Source: Bradyrhizobium monzae
GTDB taxonomy: Bacteria; Pseudomonadota; Alphaproteobacteria; Rhizobiales; Xanthobacteraceae
Assembly (NCBI RefSeq): GCF_021458635.1
Contig: NZ_JAIRDQ010000005.1
Location: forward strand, 434,001 to 498,000
Reading direction: 5' to 3'
Length of the DNA stretch: 64,000 bases
Under the pieces are notes generated by a model. The model was given only the letters and a program-made list of their open reading frames with translations. It did no database searches and was not told the origin of the DNA. Both the position numbers and the translations under genes were made by a program. The first letter of the stretch is position 1, and the number at the start of each line of letters is the position of its first letter. Shown piece by piece: positions 45,082-53,638 of this stretch.

Positions 45082-45736
45082 ACTCATCAACCTGATCGTC
45101 CAGGCTACCTTCGAGAGCCTGTACATGGTCGGCATCGCGGCGCTGCTCGGCACCGCCTTCGGCCTGCCGCTCGGCGTCTTCCTTGCGACCAGTCGGAAGG
45201 GCGAGCTGTTCGCGGCTCCGACCGTCAATCGCGTGCTCGGCATCGTGGTCAATGCGACGCGCTCGACGCCCTTCATCATTCTGGTCGTGGCCATCATCCC
45301 GTTCACGCGGCTGATTGCCGGTACCTCGATCGGCTCGACCGCAGCGATCGTGCCGTTGACGATTGCGTCGGCACCGTTCATCGCGCGCCTCGTCGAAGCC
45401 GCGATCCGCGAGGTCGATGGCGGCCTGATCGAGACTGCGTCGTCGTTCGGGGCCTCGCCGATGCAGATCGTGTTCAAGGTGCTGATCCCCGAGGCGCTGC
45501 CCGGCCTGTTACTGGCTTTGACGCTCGCGGTGGTCAGCTTGCTCGGCTATTCCGCCATGGTCGGCGCGGTCGGCGGCGGCGGACTTGGCGATCTCGGAAT
45601 CCGCTACGGCTACCAGCGCTTCATGCCGGAGATGATGCTGGCCGTCGTGGTCGTGCTGATCGCCCTGGTGCAGCTGGTCCAGAGCGCCGGCGATTATCTG
45701 GCGCGCCGGGTCAATCGCCGGCTGCGGCAGCACTAA
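45071..45736 (+). CDS. metI: Methionine ABC transporter permease MetI
   Basis: The inner-membrane partner of MetN, 221 residues with five helices. It shows the MetI pattern TFESLYMVGIAALLGTAFGLPLGV, NATRSTPFIILVVAIIPFTR, the EAA loop EVDGGLIETASSFGASPMQIVFKVLIPEALPG, and AMVGAVGGGGLGDLGIRYGYQRF. The ATG at 45071 lies inside the end of metN, so translation is coupled. The stop is 5 bases from the convergent AraC gene. The lipoprotein MetQ is not encoded in the window. Confidence 0.94.
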   Translation: MSPELINLIVQATFESLYMVGIAALLGTAFGLPLGVFLATSRKGELFAAPTVNRVLGIVVNATRSTPFIILVVAIIPFTRLIAGTSIGSTAAIVPLTIASAPFIARLVEAAIREVDGGLIETASSFGASPMQIVFKVLIPEALPGLLLALTLAVVSLLGYSAMVGAVGGGGLGDLGIRYGYQRFMPEMMLAVVVVLIALVQLVQSAGDYLARRVNRRLRQH

Positions 45737-45741
45737 AAGCG

Positions 45742-46725
45742 TCAGGCCGCCAGCCTGGCGCGCCGCAGGGTCTCCGACGGCAGCTCGGAGAAGTGGCGCT
45801 TGTAGTCGAGTGAGAACTGGCTGAAGTGCCAGAAGCCGTGCTGCACGGCGATGTCATAGATCGACGTCTCAGCGCCGCGCTTCAGATCGCGCCGCGCGCG
45901 GTTCAACCGCATCGCGCGCCAATAATGCATCGGGCTGGTGCCCAAGACGTCCTGGAAGCAATAGCCGAGCTTGCGCGGGCTGGCGCCGACGGCCTTGCAC
46001 ACATCGAGCAACGACAGCGAGCGATCGCCGCTGCCATGCATCAGCGCGCGGGCGCGGTCGACGGTGCGCTTGCGCGCCACAGCGCTCCGGCCGGGATCGG
46101 CCGGTCGCGCCGTCGGCAGCATGTCCATGATCTCGACGAGGACGGCATCCTCCAGCGCTTGTCTCGCCGCAGGATCGTCGAAGCGCTGGGGCGTGCTCGC
46201 GATGGTCTCCTGGATCGCGGCCAGATGCGCGCGCAACCGCGCGACCGGCGCTTCTGACATTTCCATCGCCCGCAGCTGGTGCCAGACCGCGCGCGGCAGC
46301 TCGATGTCGAAATTGGCAGCCAGTTCCTCGATCAGCGCCGCGCTGGTGACGACACCGCGGAACTCGAACGCCTTCGGCGTGCACATGTCGATCTCGGCGT
46401 CGATGCACGCGATCACCTGGGTGCCTGCGACGCTGGCGCCGTTGCAATTGACCTCGCCGTCGCCCTGCCAGGGGAGCCCGATGCCAAAGCTGCCGACACC
46501 GAGTTGGCCGTATTGGCGGACCTGCTGGCTGGTGACCTCGCGGAATATTTCGACGCGGGGCAGCGAGAGCTGGGTGAAGCTTCCGGTAAATGCGCCAGCA
46601 CTGATCTGGTCGTAGCTCAGCCGCCAACGGCCAAGCGCGGCGCAATGCTCATCCACATCCGTGCTGCTCGCCTGAAACAGGCTGCCAGCCGAGTCCAGAA
46701 TCGGAAGAGTTGCGCTTAAGGCCAT
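45742..46725 (-). CDS. AraC-family transcriptional regulator
   Basis: The 327-residue protein has an N-terminal ligand-binding-like region (about 1-210). The C-terminal double helix-turn-helix (about 215-320) reads LLDVCKAVGASPRKLGYCFQDVLGTSPMHYWRAMRLNRARRDL then IYDIAVQHGFWHFSQFSLDYKRHFSELPSETL. The N-terminal half resembles the PF14525 sensor found in FeaR/EutR-type regulators. It is divergent from the hydrolase-amine oxidase genes across 178 bases, so it probably controls them in response to an amine or its product. It is convergent with metI. Confidence 0.9.
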   Translation of the reverse strand: MALSATLPILDSAGSLFQASSTDVDEHCAALGRWRLSYDQISAGAFTGSFTQLSLPRVEIFREVTSQQVRQYGQLGVGSFGIGLPWQGDGEVNCNGASVAGTQVIACIDAEIDMCTPKAFEFRGVVTSAALIEELAANFDIELPRAVWHQLRAMEMSEAPVARLRAHLAAIQETIASTPQRFDDPAARQALEDAVLVEIMDMLPTARPADPGRSAVARKRTVDRARALMHGSGDRSLSLLDVCKAVGASPRKLGYCFQDVLGTSPMHYWRAMRLNRARRDLKRGAETSIYDIAVQHGFWHFSQFSLDYKRHFSELPSETLRRARLAA

Positions 46726-46777
46726 GACAGCATGTTAGATTTTTGTAGCCGAGCAACCAGCAAGAACCACGCCAGAC

Positions 46778-46793
46778 TGGCACGGCTGTAGCA
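46778..46793 (+). promoter_or_regulatory. Candidate sigma-54 (-24/-12) promoter element
   Basis: TGGCACGGCTGTAGCA matches TGGCACR-N4-TTGCW at all but one position (A for T at the -13 region) and keeps the exact GG to GC spacing. It lies 110 bases before the hydrolase start, so a transcript would begin near 46805. It points towards the amine oxidase genes, which release ammonia. Confidence 0.5.
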
Positions 46794-46903
46794 CCTGTCC
46801 AGCAAAATATTGCCGGATCTCGATAACACCGGATGTGTCCTCTGTGCAGTGTTCTGCACCGCCATTCCCGGCATCGGAGCCGGGGTTCTGCGGAGGGATC
46901 GAG

Positions 46904-48100
46904 ATGCGACCGACCGAGATCATGCGCGGCAGTCCGCCCGCGCCCGAGGCGCAGGTGACCCGCGCCAACTGGCGCAGTTTTCCCGCCATCCGCTGGGGCT
47001 TTACCCACACCCGCGAAGTGCTGCCGACCGCCGAAATCCGTCGCTCGGCACATCCGACGCCGATCGCGAGTGCGCCGCACGAACTGGCAAAACTCGGCTT
47101 CACCGCGCCCGACGGCAAGCCGACCACGATCGAGGCGATGCTACGCGAAACCTTTACCGATGCGCTGCTCGTAATGCATCGCGGCACGCTGATCCACGAA
47201 TGGTACGGCGACGGCATGAGCGTGACCACGCCGCATCTGATCTGTTCGATCAGCAAGGCCGTTGCGGGCACGCTCGGCGGCGTGCTGGCCGCGCGCGGCC
47301 TAGTTGATCCCGAGGCGAGGGTCGTCCGCTACGTGCCGGAGCTCGAGACCTCGGTCTATGGGTCCTGCACGGTTCGCAATCTCCTCGACATGGCCGTCGC
47401 TATCCAATTCGAGGAAGATTACGAGGACCCCGCCGGCGACGTTGCGCGCTATCGCTTCTCATCCGGCTGGGACGTGCCGCCGCCCGGCGTCGAGCCCGGT
47501 CATCAGCGCGCCTATCTCGCCACGCTCCGCGGCACCGGCAAGCCGCATGGCAAGGTGTTCCACTACGTTTCCACCAACACCGAGGTGCTCGGCTGGGTCT
47601 ATGAGCGCGCCTGCGGCATGCCCTACCATCGCATCCTCACCGACTATCTCTGGCAGCCCTTGGGGGCCGAGGAGGATGGCTCGCTCACGCTCGACAGCCA
47701 CGGCATGGGCCGCCTCGCGGGCGGTATCTCCGTCACCGCGCGCGACCTGCTGCGCTTCGGCGAGATGATGCGCAATCGCGGCGTGGTGGAGGGACGGCAG
47801 GTCGTGCCGGGTTGGTGGATCGACGACATCCGCGAGAACGGCGACCCCAAGGCCTGGGCTGACGGCGACCTCGCCGAGTTCTTCCCGGGCGCGCGCTATC
47901 GCAGCAAATGGTTCACGATCGATCCGGCGCGCAACGCGCTCACCGCGATCGGCATCCACGGCCAGCACCTCTATGTCGATCTCGACTCGGACACCGTCAT
48001 CGTCAAGCTCGCGACGCAGCCCAAGGCGATGGACGTACCCGTCGACCAACGCTGGTTCGCGGCCTTCCGTGCCATCACGACACATCTGGCCCCGCGCTGA
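46904..48100 (+). CDS. Serine hydrolase, class C beta-lactamase fold (6-aminohexanoate-oligomer hydrolase-like)
   Basis: The 398-residue protein has the SxxK nucleophile as Ser115-x-x-Lys118 (HLICSISKAVAGTLGG), a YVSTN motif in the place of the family Tyr-x-Asn, and the GWVYERACGMPYHRILTDYLWQPLG region typical of NylB-like amide hydrolases. The ATG at 46904 follows GCGGAGGGATCGAG. No signal peptide is seen, so it is cytoplasmic and unlikely to be a resistance enzyme. It precedes the copper amine oxidase gene by 15 bases. The pair could cleave an amide and then oxidise the released amine. Confidence 0.88.
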   Translation: MRPTEIMRGSPPAPEAQVTRANWRSFPAIRWGFTHTREVLPTAEIRRSAHPTPIASAPHELAKLGFTAPDGKPTTIEAMLRETFTDALLVMHRGTLIHEWYGDGMSVTTPHLICSISKAVAGTLGGVLAARGLVDPEARVVRYVPELETSVYGSCTVRNLLDMAVAIQFEEDYEDPAGDVARYRFSSGWDVPPPGVEPGHQRAYLATLRGTGKPHGKVFHYVSTNTEVLGWVYERACGMPYHRILTDYLWQPLGAEEDGSLTLDSHGMGRLAGGISVTARDLLRFGEMMRNRGVVEGRQVVPGWWIDDIRENGDPKAWADGDLAEFFPGARYRSKWFTIDPARNALTAIGIHGQHLYVDLDSDTVIVKLATQPKAMDVPVDQRWFAAFRAITTHLAPR

Positions 48101-48115
48101 CATCTGGACATCATC

Positions 48116-50113
48116 ATGCTCGATACCGTCAAAGCCAAATCGCAGGCACAGACCGCGACACCGCATCCGCTCGATCCGCTGACGGCGGAAGAGATCACCG
48201 CTGCCTGCACGCTGGTTCGTACGGCCTCAGCCTCGCCGGAGATTTGTCGCTTCCCAACGGTGCGGCTGGAAGAGCCGACCAAGCAGGAGCTGGCCGCGGG
48301 TGGCGTGCCGCGTCGTGCATTCGCGCTGACGCTCGATGTCGCGACAGGAGAGGCGATCGAGCACATCGTCGATCTCGCCCGCAACGAGATCGTCGCTCGA
48401 AAAGTCATTCCAAACCGGGAGGCGCCCTATGGGCAGCCGTCGGTGATGCTGGAGGAAATCATCAAGTGCGAGGCCATGGTCAAGGCCGATCCCGGCTGGC
48501 GAAATGCGATGTACAGGCGTGGCCTCACCGACAAGGACATCGAGCTGGTCCAGGTCGATCCTTTCTCCTCGGGCTTCTTCGATTTCGAGTACGAGCGCGG
48601 CGCGCGCATCGTCCGCGCTGTCAGCTTCTTTCGTGAGCATCTCCAGGACAACGGCTATGCTCATCCGATCGAGGGCGTGGTCGCGGTCGTCGACCTGATA
48701 AGCGGCAAAGTGCTCGACCTCACCGATGGGGACCCGATCGTGCCGATCCCGCGCAAGAAGCGGAATTATGGCGCGCATGAAGTCACCAATACGCGGACCG
48801 ACATCAAGCCGCTGCATATCGAGCAGCCCGAGGGCGCGAGCTTCAAGGTCGATGGCTGGAAGGTCGACTGGCAGAAATGGAGTTTTCGCGTTGGCTTCAC
48901 GCCGCGTGAGGGGCTGGTGCTGCATCAGATCGCCTATCAGGACGGCGAGCGGAAGCGCTCGCTGATCCATCGCGCCAGCGTCACCGAGATGGTGGTGCCT
49001 TACGCCGATCCGACCGCGAACCATTTCTGGAAGTCGGCGTTCGATGCCGGCGAATACGGGCTCGGCATGCTCGCCAATGCGCTCGAGCTCGGCTGCGACT
49101 GCCTTGGCAACATCCATTATTTCGACGTGCCGGCCGCCGACAACAATGGAAAACCCTTCGTCATGCAGAACGCCATCTGCATGCATGAAGAAGACTACGG
49201 AATTGCCTGGAAACACTACGAATTCCGCAACGGCCTGTTCGAGGTGCGGCGCTCGCGGCGGCTCGTGATCTCGTTCTTCGCCACCGTCGGCAATTACGAT
49301 TACGGCTTCTACTGGTACCTCTACCAGGACGGCACGATCCAGCTCGAGACCAAGCTCACCGGCATCATCCAGACCGCCGCCATGCAATCCGGCGAGAAGT
49401 ACAAATGGGGTGGCATGGTCGACGACAATCTCGGCGGCCCCACGCACCAGCATTTCTTCAACGTGCGCCTGCACATGGATCTCGACGGCGGCGGCAACAC
49501 CGTCAGCGAGCACGATTTCGTGCCGCGACCCTGGGGCCACGACAATCCGCACGGCAACGCCTTCGACACAACCACGCGGGTTCTCTCACGCGAGCGCGAC
49601 GCCGCTGCCATTGCCAATGGCGAGACCGGCCGGTTCTGGAAGATCAGCAACCCCAACGAGACCAATTCGGTCGGCAATGCGCCCGCCTACAAGCTGGTCG
49701 TCAACCCGAGCCCGCTGATGCTGGCACAGGAGGGCAGCTATGTGCGCAAGCGCGGCGGCTTTGCGACCAGGCACGTCTGGGTGACGGCCTTCGACAAGGA
49801 AGAGAAATACGCCAGCGGCGACTATCCCAACAACCATGCCGGCGGCGACGGCTTGCCGCGCTACGCCGCGCAGAACCGCAACATCGAGAACACGGATATC
49901 GTAGTGTGGCACTCCTTCGGCCACACCCACATCTGCAAGCCCGAGGATTTTCCGATCATGCCGGTCGAATATGCCGGCTTCACGCTGAAGCCGACCGGCT
50001 TCTTCGCGGCCAATGCCGCCGGCGACATCCCGCCGGAGCGCAACAGCCGCAGCGTGCTGGCCGGCGAGCCAAACAGCGCCGGCGGCGGAGGGGCGTGCTG
50101 CCACAAGAGCTAG
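48116..50113 (+). CDS. tynA: Copper-containing primary-amine oxidase
   Basis: The enzyme oxidises primary amines to aldehyde, ammonia and hydrogen peroxide with the self-made cofactor topaquinone. The 665-residue protein lacks a signal peptide and the E. coli-type extra N-terminal domain, like the Arthrobacter enzymes. The cofactor tyrosine is Tyr394 in VGNYDYGF, the catalytic base is probably Asp310 (FDAGEYGLG), and the copper ligands are His444 and His446 (THQHFF) plus a late His (SEHDF region). It ends GGACCHKS. It is co-transcribed with the serine hydrolase. Confidence 0.95.
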   Translation: MLDTVKAKSQAQTATPHPLDPLTAEEITAACTLVRTASASPEICRFPTVRLEEPTKQELAAGGVPRRAFALTLDVATGEAIEHIVDLARNEIVARKVIPNREAPYGQPSVMLEEIIKCEAMVKADPGWRNAMYRRGLTDKDIELVQVDPFSSGFFDFEYERGARIVRAVSFFREHLQDNGYAHPIEGVVAVVDLISGKVLDLTDGDPIVPIPRKKRNYGAHEVTNTRTDIKPLHIEQPEGASFKVDGWKVDWQKWSFRVGFTPREGLVLHQIAYQDGERKRSLIHRASVTEMVVPYADPTANHFWKSAFDAGEYGLGMLANALELGCDCLGNIHYFDVPAADNNGKPFVMQNAICMHEEDYGIAWKHYEFRNGLFEVRRSRRLVISFFATVGNYDYGFYWYLYQDGTIQLETKLTGIIQTAAMQSGEKYKWGGMVDDNLGGPTHQHFFNVRLHMDLDGGGNTVSEHDFVPRPWGHDNPHGNAFDTTTRVLSRERDAAAIANGETGRFWKISNPNETNSVGNAPAYKLVVNPSPLMLAQEGSYVRKRGGFATRHVWVTAFDKEEKYASGDYPNNHAGGDGLPRYAAQNRNIENTDIVVWHSFGHTHICKPEDFPIMPVEYAGFTLKPTGFFAANAAGDIPPERNSRSVLAGEPNSAGGGGACCHKS

Positions 50114-50192
50114 GACCTCCGACCGCTCGGTAGGGGCTTGCTCAAGTACAAGCAGGAGCGCAACATCCACGACGATCGTGGAGAGGCGTCCG

Positions 50193-51514
50193 ATGAGCGA
50201 TTTCGAATTGCCTGTGACCCGCTACGCGCTAAGTGGCGAGCTGAACATCGCATATCAAAAGATCGGTGAAGGACCTATCGATCTCATTATCGTCCCCGGC
50301 ATGGTGTCACACGTCGAGTTCATGCATGAAGGCCCGGGATACACGGCCTCGTTGCGGCGTCTGTCTCATTTTGCCCGAGTCGTCACCTTTGACAAGCGAG
50401 GCCAGGGCCTGTCCGACAGAATGGGGGACGCTCCTTCGCTTGAGCAGCGGATGGACGACGTCCGAGCCATCATGGATGAAATCGGCTCGCCGCGTGCGGC
50501 CCTGATGGGTATCTCCGAGGGTTCGGCAATGAGCATCCTATTTGCCGCAACATACCCCGATCGTGTCTCTCATCTCATCTTGTACGCCGGCTTTGCGAGT
50601 TCACCTGCCCAAAAGATCGCGAATTACGCAGCGCTCGTGTCTGAACGCGCAACGCTTGGGGGACCGGGACGTTGATCAAGATGATCAATCCTAGCCAGGC
50701 ACATAATCCGGAGGCGGTGAAGCATTTTGCCAAGTTTGAAAGGTTGTCGGCGAGCCCGGGGGCGTTCAAGTCTTTTTCGTTGCTGAATGCCGCTATCGAT
50801 GTCGAACCCGTATTGCCGGCGGTGCGGGTACCGACGTTGGTCCTTCATCGTGCGACAGACACCTTGATACCAGTTCAGGCTGGCCGCCATCTCGCAAGGC
50901 AGATCCCCGACGCCAAATATATCGAGTACCCGGACGGCGATCACTTACTGGGATATGGTGATGTCGACACTCTGCTGGGAGACATCGAAGAGTTCATCAC
51001 GGGCAGCCGCGAAATCTTGTCGCGTGAAAATGAGCGCGTTCTGGCGACGGTGCTTTTTACTGATATCGTCGACTCCACGCGCAACGCCGCAAATATGGGC
51101 GACCTGAAATGGAGACAGGTCCTGGATCGGCATGATCAGCTGGCGAAAGAAATCGTCCAGCAGCATCGCGGTATGTTCATAAAATGCACCGGTGATGGCA
51201 TCCTGGCGACATTCGACGGTCCCGGTCGCGCGGTTCGTTGCGCGCTAGCTTTCAGCGCCTCTTCGAAGCAACTTGGATTGGCAGTCCGGGCGGGTCTTCA
51301 CACAGGTGAGATCGAGATCAGAGGCCACGACATCGGCGGGATTGCCGTGCACGCGGCAGCGCGAGTCATGGGGCATTCAAACGCTGACGAGGTTCTCGTC
51401 TCAAGGGTGGTCACCGATCTGGTGGCCGGCGCGGGCTTGAGCTTCGCGGATCGCGGCTCGCACGAATTCAAGGGCCTTCCGGGCCGATGGGACATCTTCG
51501 CCGCCAGCCTATGA
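50193..51514 (+). pseudogene. Alpha/beta-hydrolase fused to class III adenylate cyclase, frameshifted
   Basis: From ATG 50193 the first frame encodes an alpha/beta-hydrolase (IIVPGMVSHVEF, VVTFDKRGQGLSD, nucleophile elbow GISEGSAMS) and stops at 50673. The remainder (WGTGTLIKMINPSQAHNPEAVKHF, the VPTLVLHRATDTLIP and DGDHLLG segments, then a cyclase domain from about 51040 with LFTDIVDSTRNAA, KCTGDGILATFD and GLHTGEIE) lies in the next frame. Loss of one base around 50652-50657 explains the break; adding one base gives ERATLWGTGTL. Bacteria have intact fusions of this type. The cyclase part keeps its metal Asp residues, so an isolated downstream product from TTG 50672 is conceivable. Confidence 0.82.
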
Positions 51515-51583
51515 TGCCGACCGCAGGAGCCCTTGTCCATGGATCTGGGCGCGTCGGCAGCAGAGTTGACCCGCTGATCGCCG

Positions 51584-51976
51584 CTAGGCAGCTGGCGGAT
51601 AGTAGAGAAACTCGATCATCAGGCAGCCATCGCGGCTAAAAAACGGTCCATGCTCGATATGGGCGGGCCTCACGGCATAGGTCCCGGCCGCCAGGACTCG
51701 TGTTTCCTGTGACGCGGTGCCGATCGACAACGTACCCGAAACCAGAAAGACCTCCTCGCACCAATCATGCGAGACCGGCTGGCCCACACAGGCGCCGGCA
51801 GCCCAGCGCGACAGCCGCGTGACCGCGCCGGTCCGGCTGGGGTGATCGAAGCGGCCGGACAGGACCTTCTCCTCGACCCCGACATAGCTGGGGACGGCGC
51901 GCCATCCCTCATCGGCCAGGGCGTTGAAAAACTCCCGGTGGTCCTTCATGAACCGACCGAAGGCGGGCTCCGCCAT
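51584..51976 (-). CDS. Cupin-domain protein
   Basis: The 130-residue protein has a single cupin barrel. Motif 1 is degenerate (SHDWCEEVFLVSGTLSIG) and motif 2 is YAVRPAHIEHGPFFSRDGCLMIEF, with metal-ligand candidates His, Glu and His. The pattern is that of small ChrR/RemF-like or acetylacetone-dioxygenase-like cupins. It stands alone on the minus strand after the frameshifted cyclase. The substrate is unknown. Confidence 0.8.
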   Translation of the reverse strand: MAEPAFGRFMKDHREFFNALADEGWRAVPSYVGVEEKVLSGRFDHPSRTGAVTRLSRWAAGACVGQPVSHDWCEEVFLVSGTLSIGTASQETRVLAAGTYAVRPAHIEHGPFFSRDGCLMIEFLYYPPAA

Positions 51977-52082
51977 GCGATCATCTCCCGCGCCGACATT
52001 GACACGGGTGCGAGCTTACAGCAGGCGACGGGCGTTTCCCACATGGACCAGCAGAGCAGGCAGTCCCGCAAGGGTAGTGCGT

Positions 52083-52622
52083 TCACTCCGTCATCAGCTC
52101 GGCGTCGCTGGACGCCGGGCCGGCAACGAGACTGTCGAGATCGACCAGAAACAGATCCGCCATGTGGATGAGCTGGTGGAGAGGAATGCTGATCTCACCG
52201 TTCTCGGCGCGTGAGACAAACTCGGGCGAGACACCGACGAGGTTGGCAATCTGGGCCTCGGTATAGCCACGCGCCTCGCGCGCGCCCTTGACCTGGGCGC
52301 CAATATGCCGCCGGTGCAGGGCCTGTTCTTCCTCGGTCATCATGAGGGCCTGCTCATCCGCGCTCGCGACGCCATCGGCGAACGCAATGCCGAGCAGCCG
52401 GCGCTTCTGCCAGGCCACGCGGCAGGTCTTTCGCAAGCCGTCGGCAAAGACCAGCGTGGCCTCTTTCGGAAACGACAGCGACCAGTCGAGCTTCAGCCGC
52501 GCGCCGGTGCCGGAGACATCAACGATGGTGCAGGGAATGCTCACCGTGCCCCTGGCGCCGTCGAATTCGATGATCCCGGTCCTGGCCGTCGATTGCCTGG
52601 TCGCAGCGCGTAATTCGCTCAT
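52083..52622 (-). CDS. PilZ-like domain fused to XRE-type helix-turn-helix
   Basis: The 179-residue protein starts MSELRAATRQSTARTG and its first 95 residues look like a PilZ domain: basic start, IPCTIVDVSGTGARLKLD (DxSxxGAR signature), then CRVAWQKRRLLGIAF. The C-terminal part (about 110-165) is a Cro/CI-type helix-turn-helix, IGAQVKGAREARGYTEAQIANLVGVSPEFVSRAENGEISIPLHQLIHMADLF. If the PilZ part binds cyclic di-GMP, this would be a directly c-di-GMP-sensing repressor or activator. The first PilZ motif RxxxR is weak (RAATR). The upstream frame continues to 52871 but looks non-coding. Confidence 0.82.
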   Translation of the reverse strand: MSELRAATRQSTARTGIIEFDGARGTVSIPCTIVDVSGTGARLKLDWSLSFPKEATLVFADGLRKTCRVAWQKRRLLGIAFADGVASADEQALMMTEEEQALHRRHIGAQVKGAREARGYTEAQIANLVGVSPEFVSRAENGEISIPLHQLIHMADLFLVDLDSLVAGPASSDAELMTE

Positions 52623-52822
52623 GGACGTCGCCCCCGGATGCCCAGCACCTGCTGAAAATCTGCAGCCGATTTTACCTCCCGGGTTCCCCGCGCTCAATCG
52701 AACCCGCAAGCCATGGTGAAGGATTCGTTCTCGGCGGAGCAGGGCGGGCCGCCGGGCATGAACCTTCCAGCCCGGCAACGCCACCAAGACGGGAGATCGC
52801 CCTTCGCCATCCGGACATCGCA

Positions 52823-53638
52823 ATGAGATCGCTCGCCTTGCTCTGCCTGCTCGCCTTCGCCACCCCCGCACACGCGGCGTCCTCCGAGCAGCATTATCTC
52901 GATCTGCGCGACCGCTACATCGCCAAATTCTCGAAGGCCAAGGAGAGCGACGAGACCTTCAAGCAGCACGATGCCGCGCTCAACGAGCTGACCGGGGTGC
53001 TGCGCGGCCTGGTCGGTCCCGTCACGATCAAGGGGCTGCCGGCCGACGGCAAGTCGAACGCCGACACGCTGTTCAAAGGCGACAGCGGCTTTGGACATCT
53101 CGACGGACTCGGCTTCGCCACGGAGGGCGACAAGCAGCAGGCCGTGGTGACCACGACATCGCTGCTCAAGCACTGGCTGCGCGAGCACGGCAAGGACGGC
53201 ATGCCGCAGGAGATCGACGCGGCGTTCAGGTCGGACCGCTTCTACTATCAGGCGATCCAGGACTCAGCCTTCGCCAAATATGCGAAGCTGCCGATCACAA
53301 AACCCGCATCTGCAAGCGTCGCGGTGGCCGTGCTCGGCGTTCGCGGCAATGGCGATTTGAAGGGCCCGCCGCACGAGATCGACGTGATCGCGATCCAGGG
53401 CGACAAGGTGTTCTTCCTCGCCGCAAGCGACGCCGTGAAGACGGCCGAGATCCCGGCTTGCGAAAACATCTGGAAGCAGATGATGGCCAAGAAGGTCCCG
53501 CAGGATTCCATGGCGAAGGAAGATCAGGCGATGGACGCCTACACCAAATGCTTCGCCAGGGAGGCGCCGAGCCAGAGCTGGTTCGCGGGAGCGATCAAGA
53601 AGGCGCAGAGCCAGCTGGAGCAGCTGCCGCTGCGCTAA
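52823..53638 (+). CDS. Exported protein of unknown function
   Basis: The 271-residue product has a clear signal peptide (SLALLCLLAFATPAHAAS). The mature part starts with a helical stretch (HYLDLRDRYIAKFSKAKESDETFKQHDAALNELTGVLRGL), then mixed alpha/beta sequence with a single Cys pair (ACENIW and TKCFAR). I recognise no family. It reads as a periplasmic protein. Its stop overlaps by 4 bases the stop of the convergent SMP-30 gene. Nothing in the sequence links it to the neighbouring catabolic genes. Confidence 0.78.
   Translation: MRSLALLCLLAFATPAHAASSEQHYLDLRDRYIAKFSKAKESDETFKQHDAALNELTGVLRGLVGPVTIKGLPADGKSNADTLFKGDSGFGHLDGLGFATEGDKQQAVVTTTSLLKHWLREHGKDGMPQEIDAAFRSDRFYYQAIQDSAFAKYAKLPITKPASASVAVAVLGVRGNGDLKGPPHEIDVIAIQGDKVFFLAASDAVKTAEIPACENIWKQMMAKKVPQDSMAKEDQAMDAYTKCFAREAPSQSWFAGAIKKAQSQLEQLPLR

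Noticed and set aside
43606-45477. 623-codon minus-strand frame opposite the DASS transporter end, metN and metI
   Set aside because: Antisense artefact; MetN and MetI carry all catalytic motifs.
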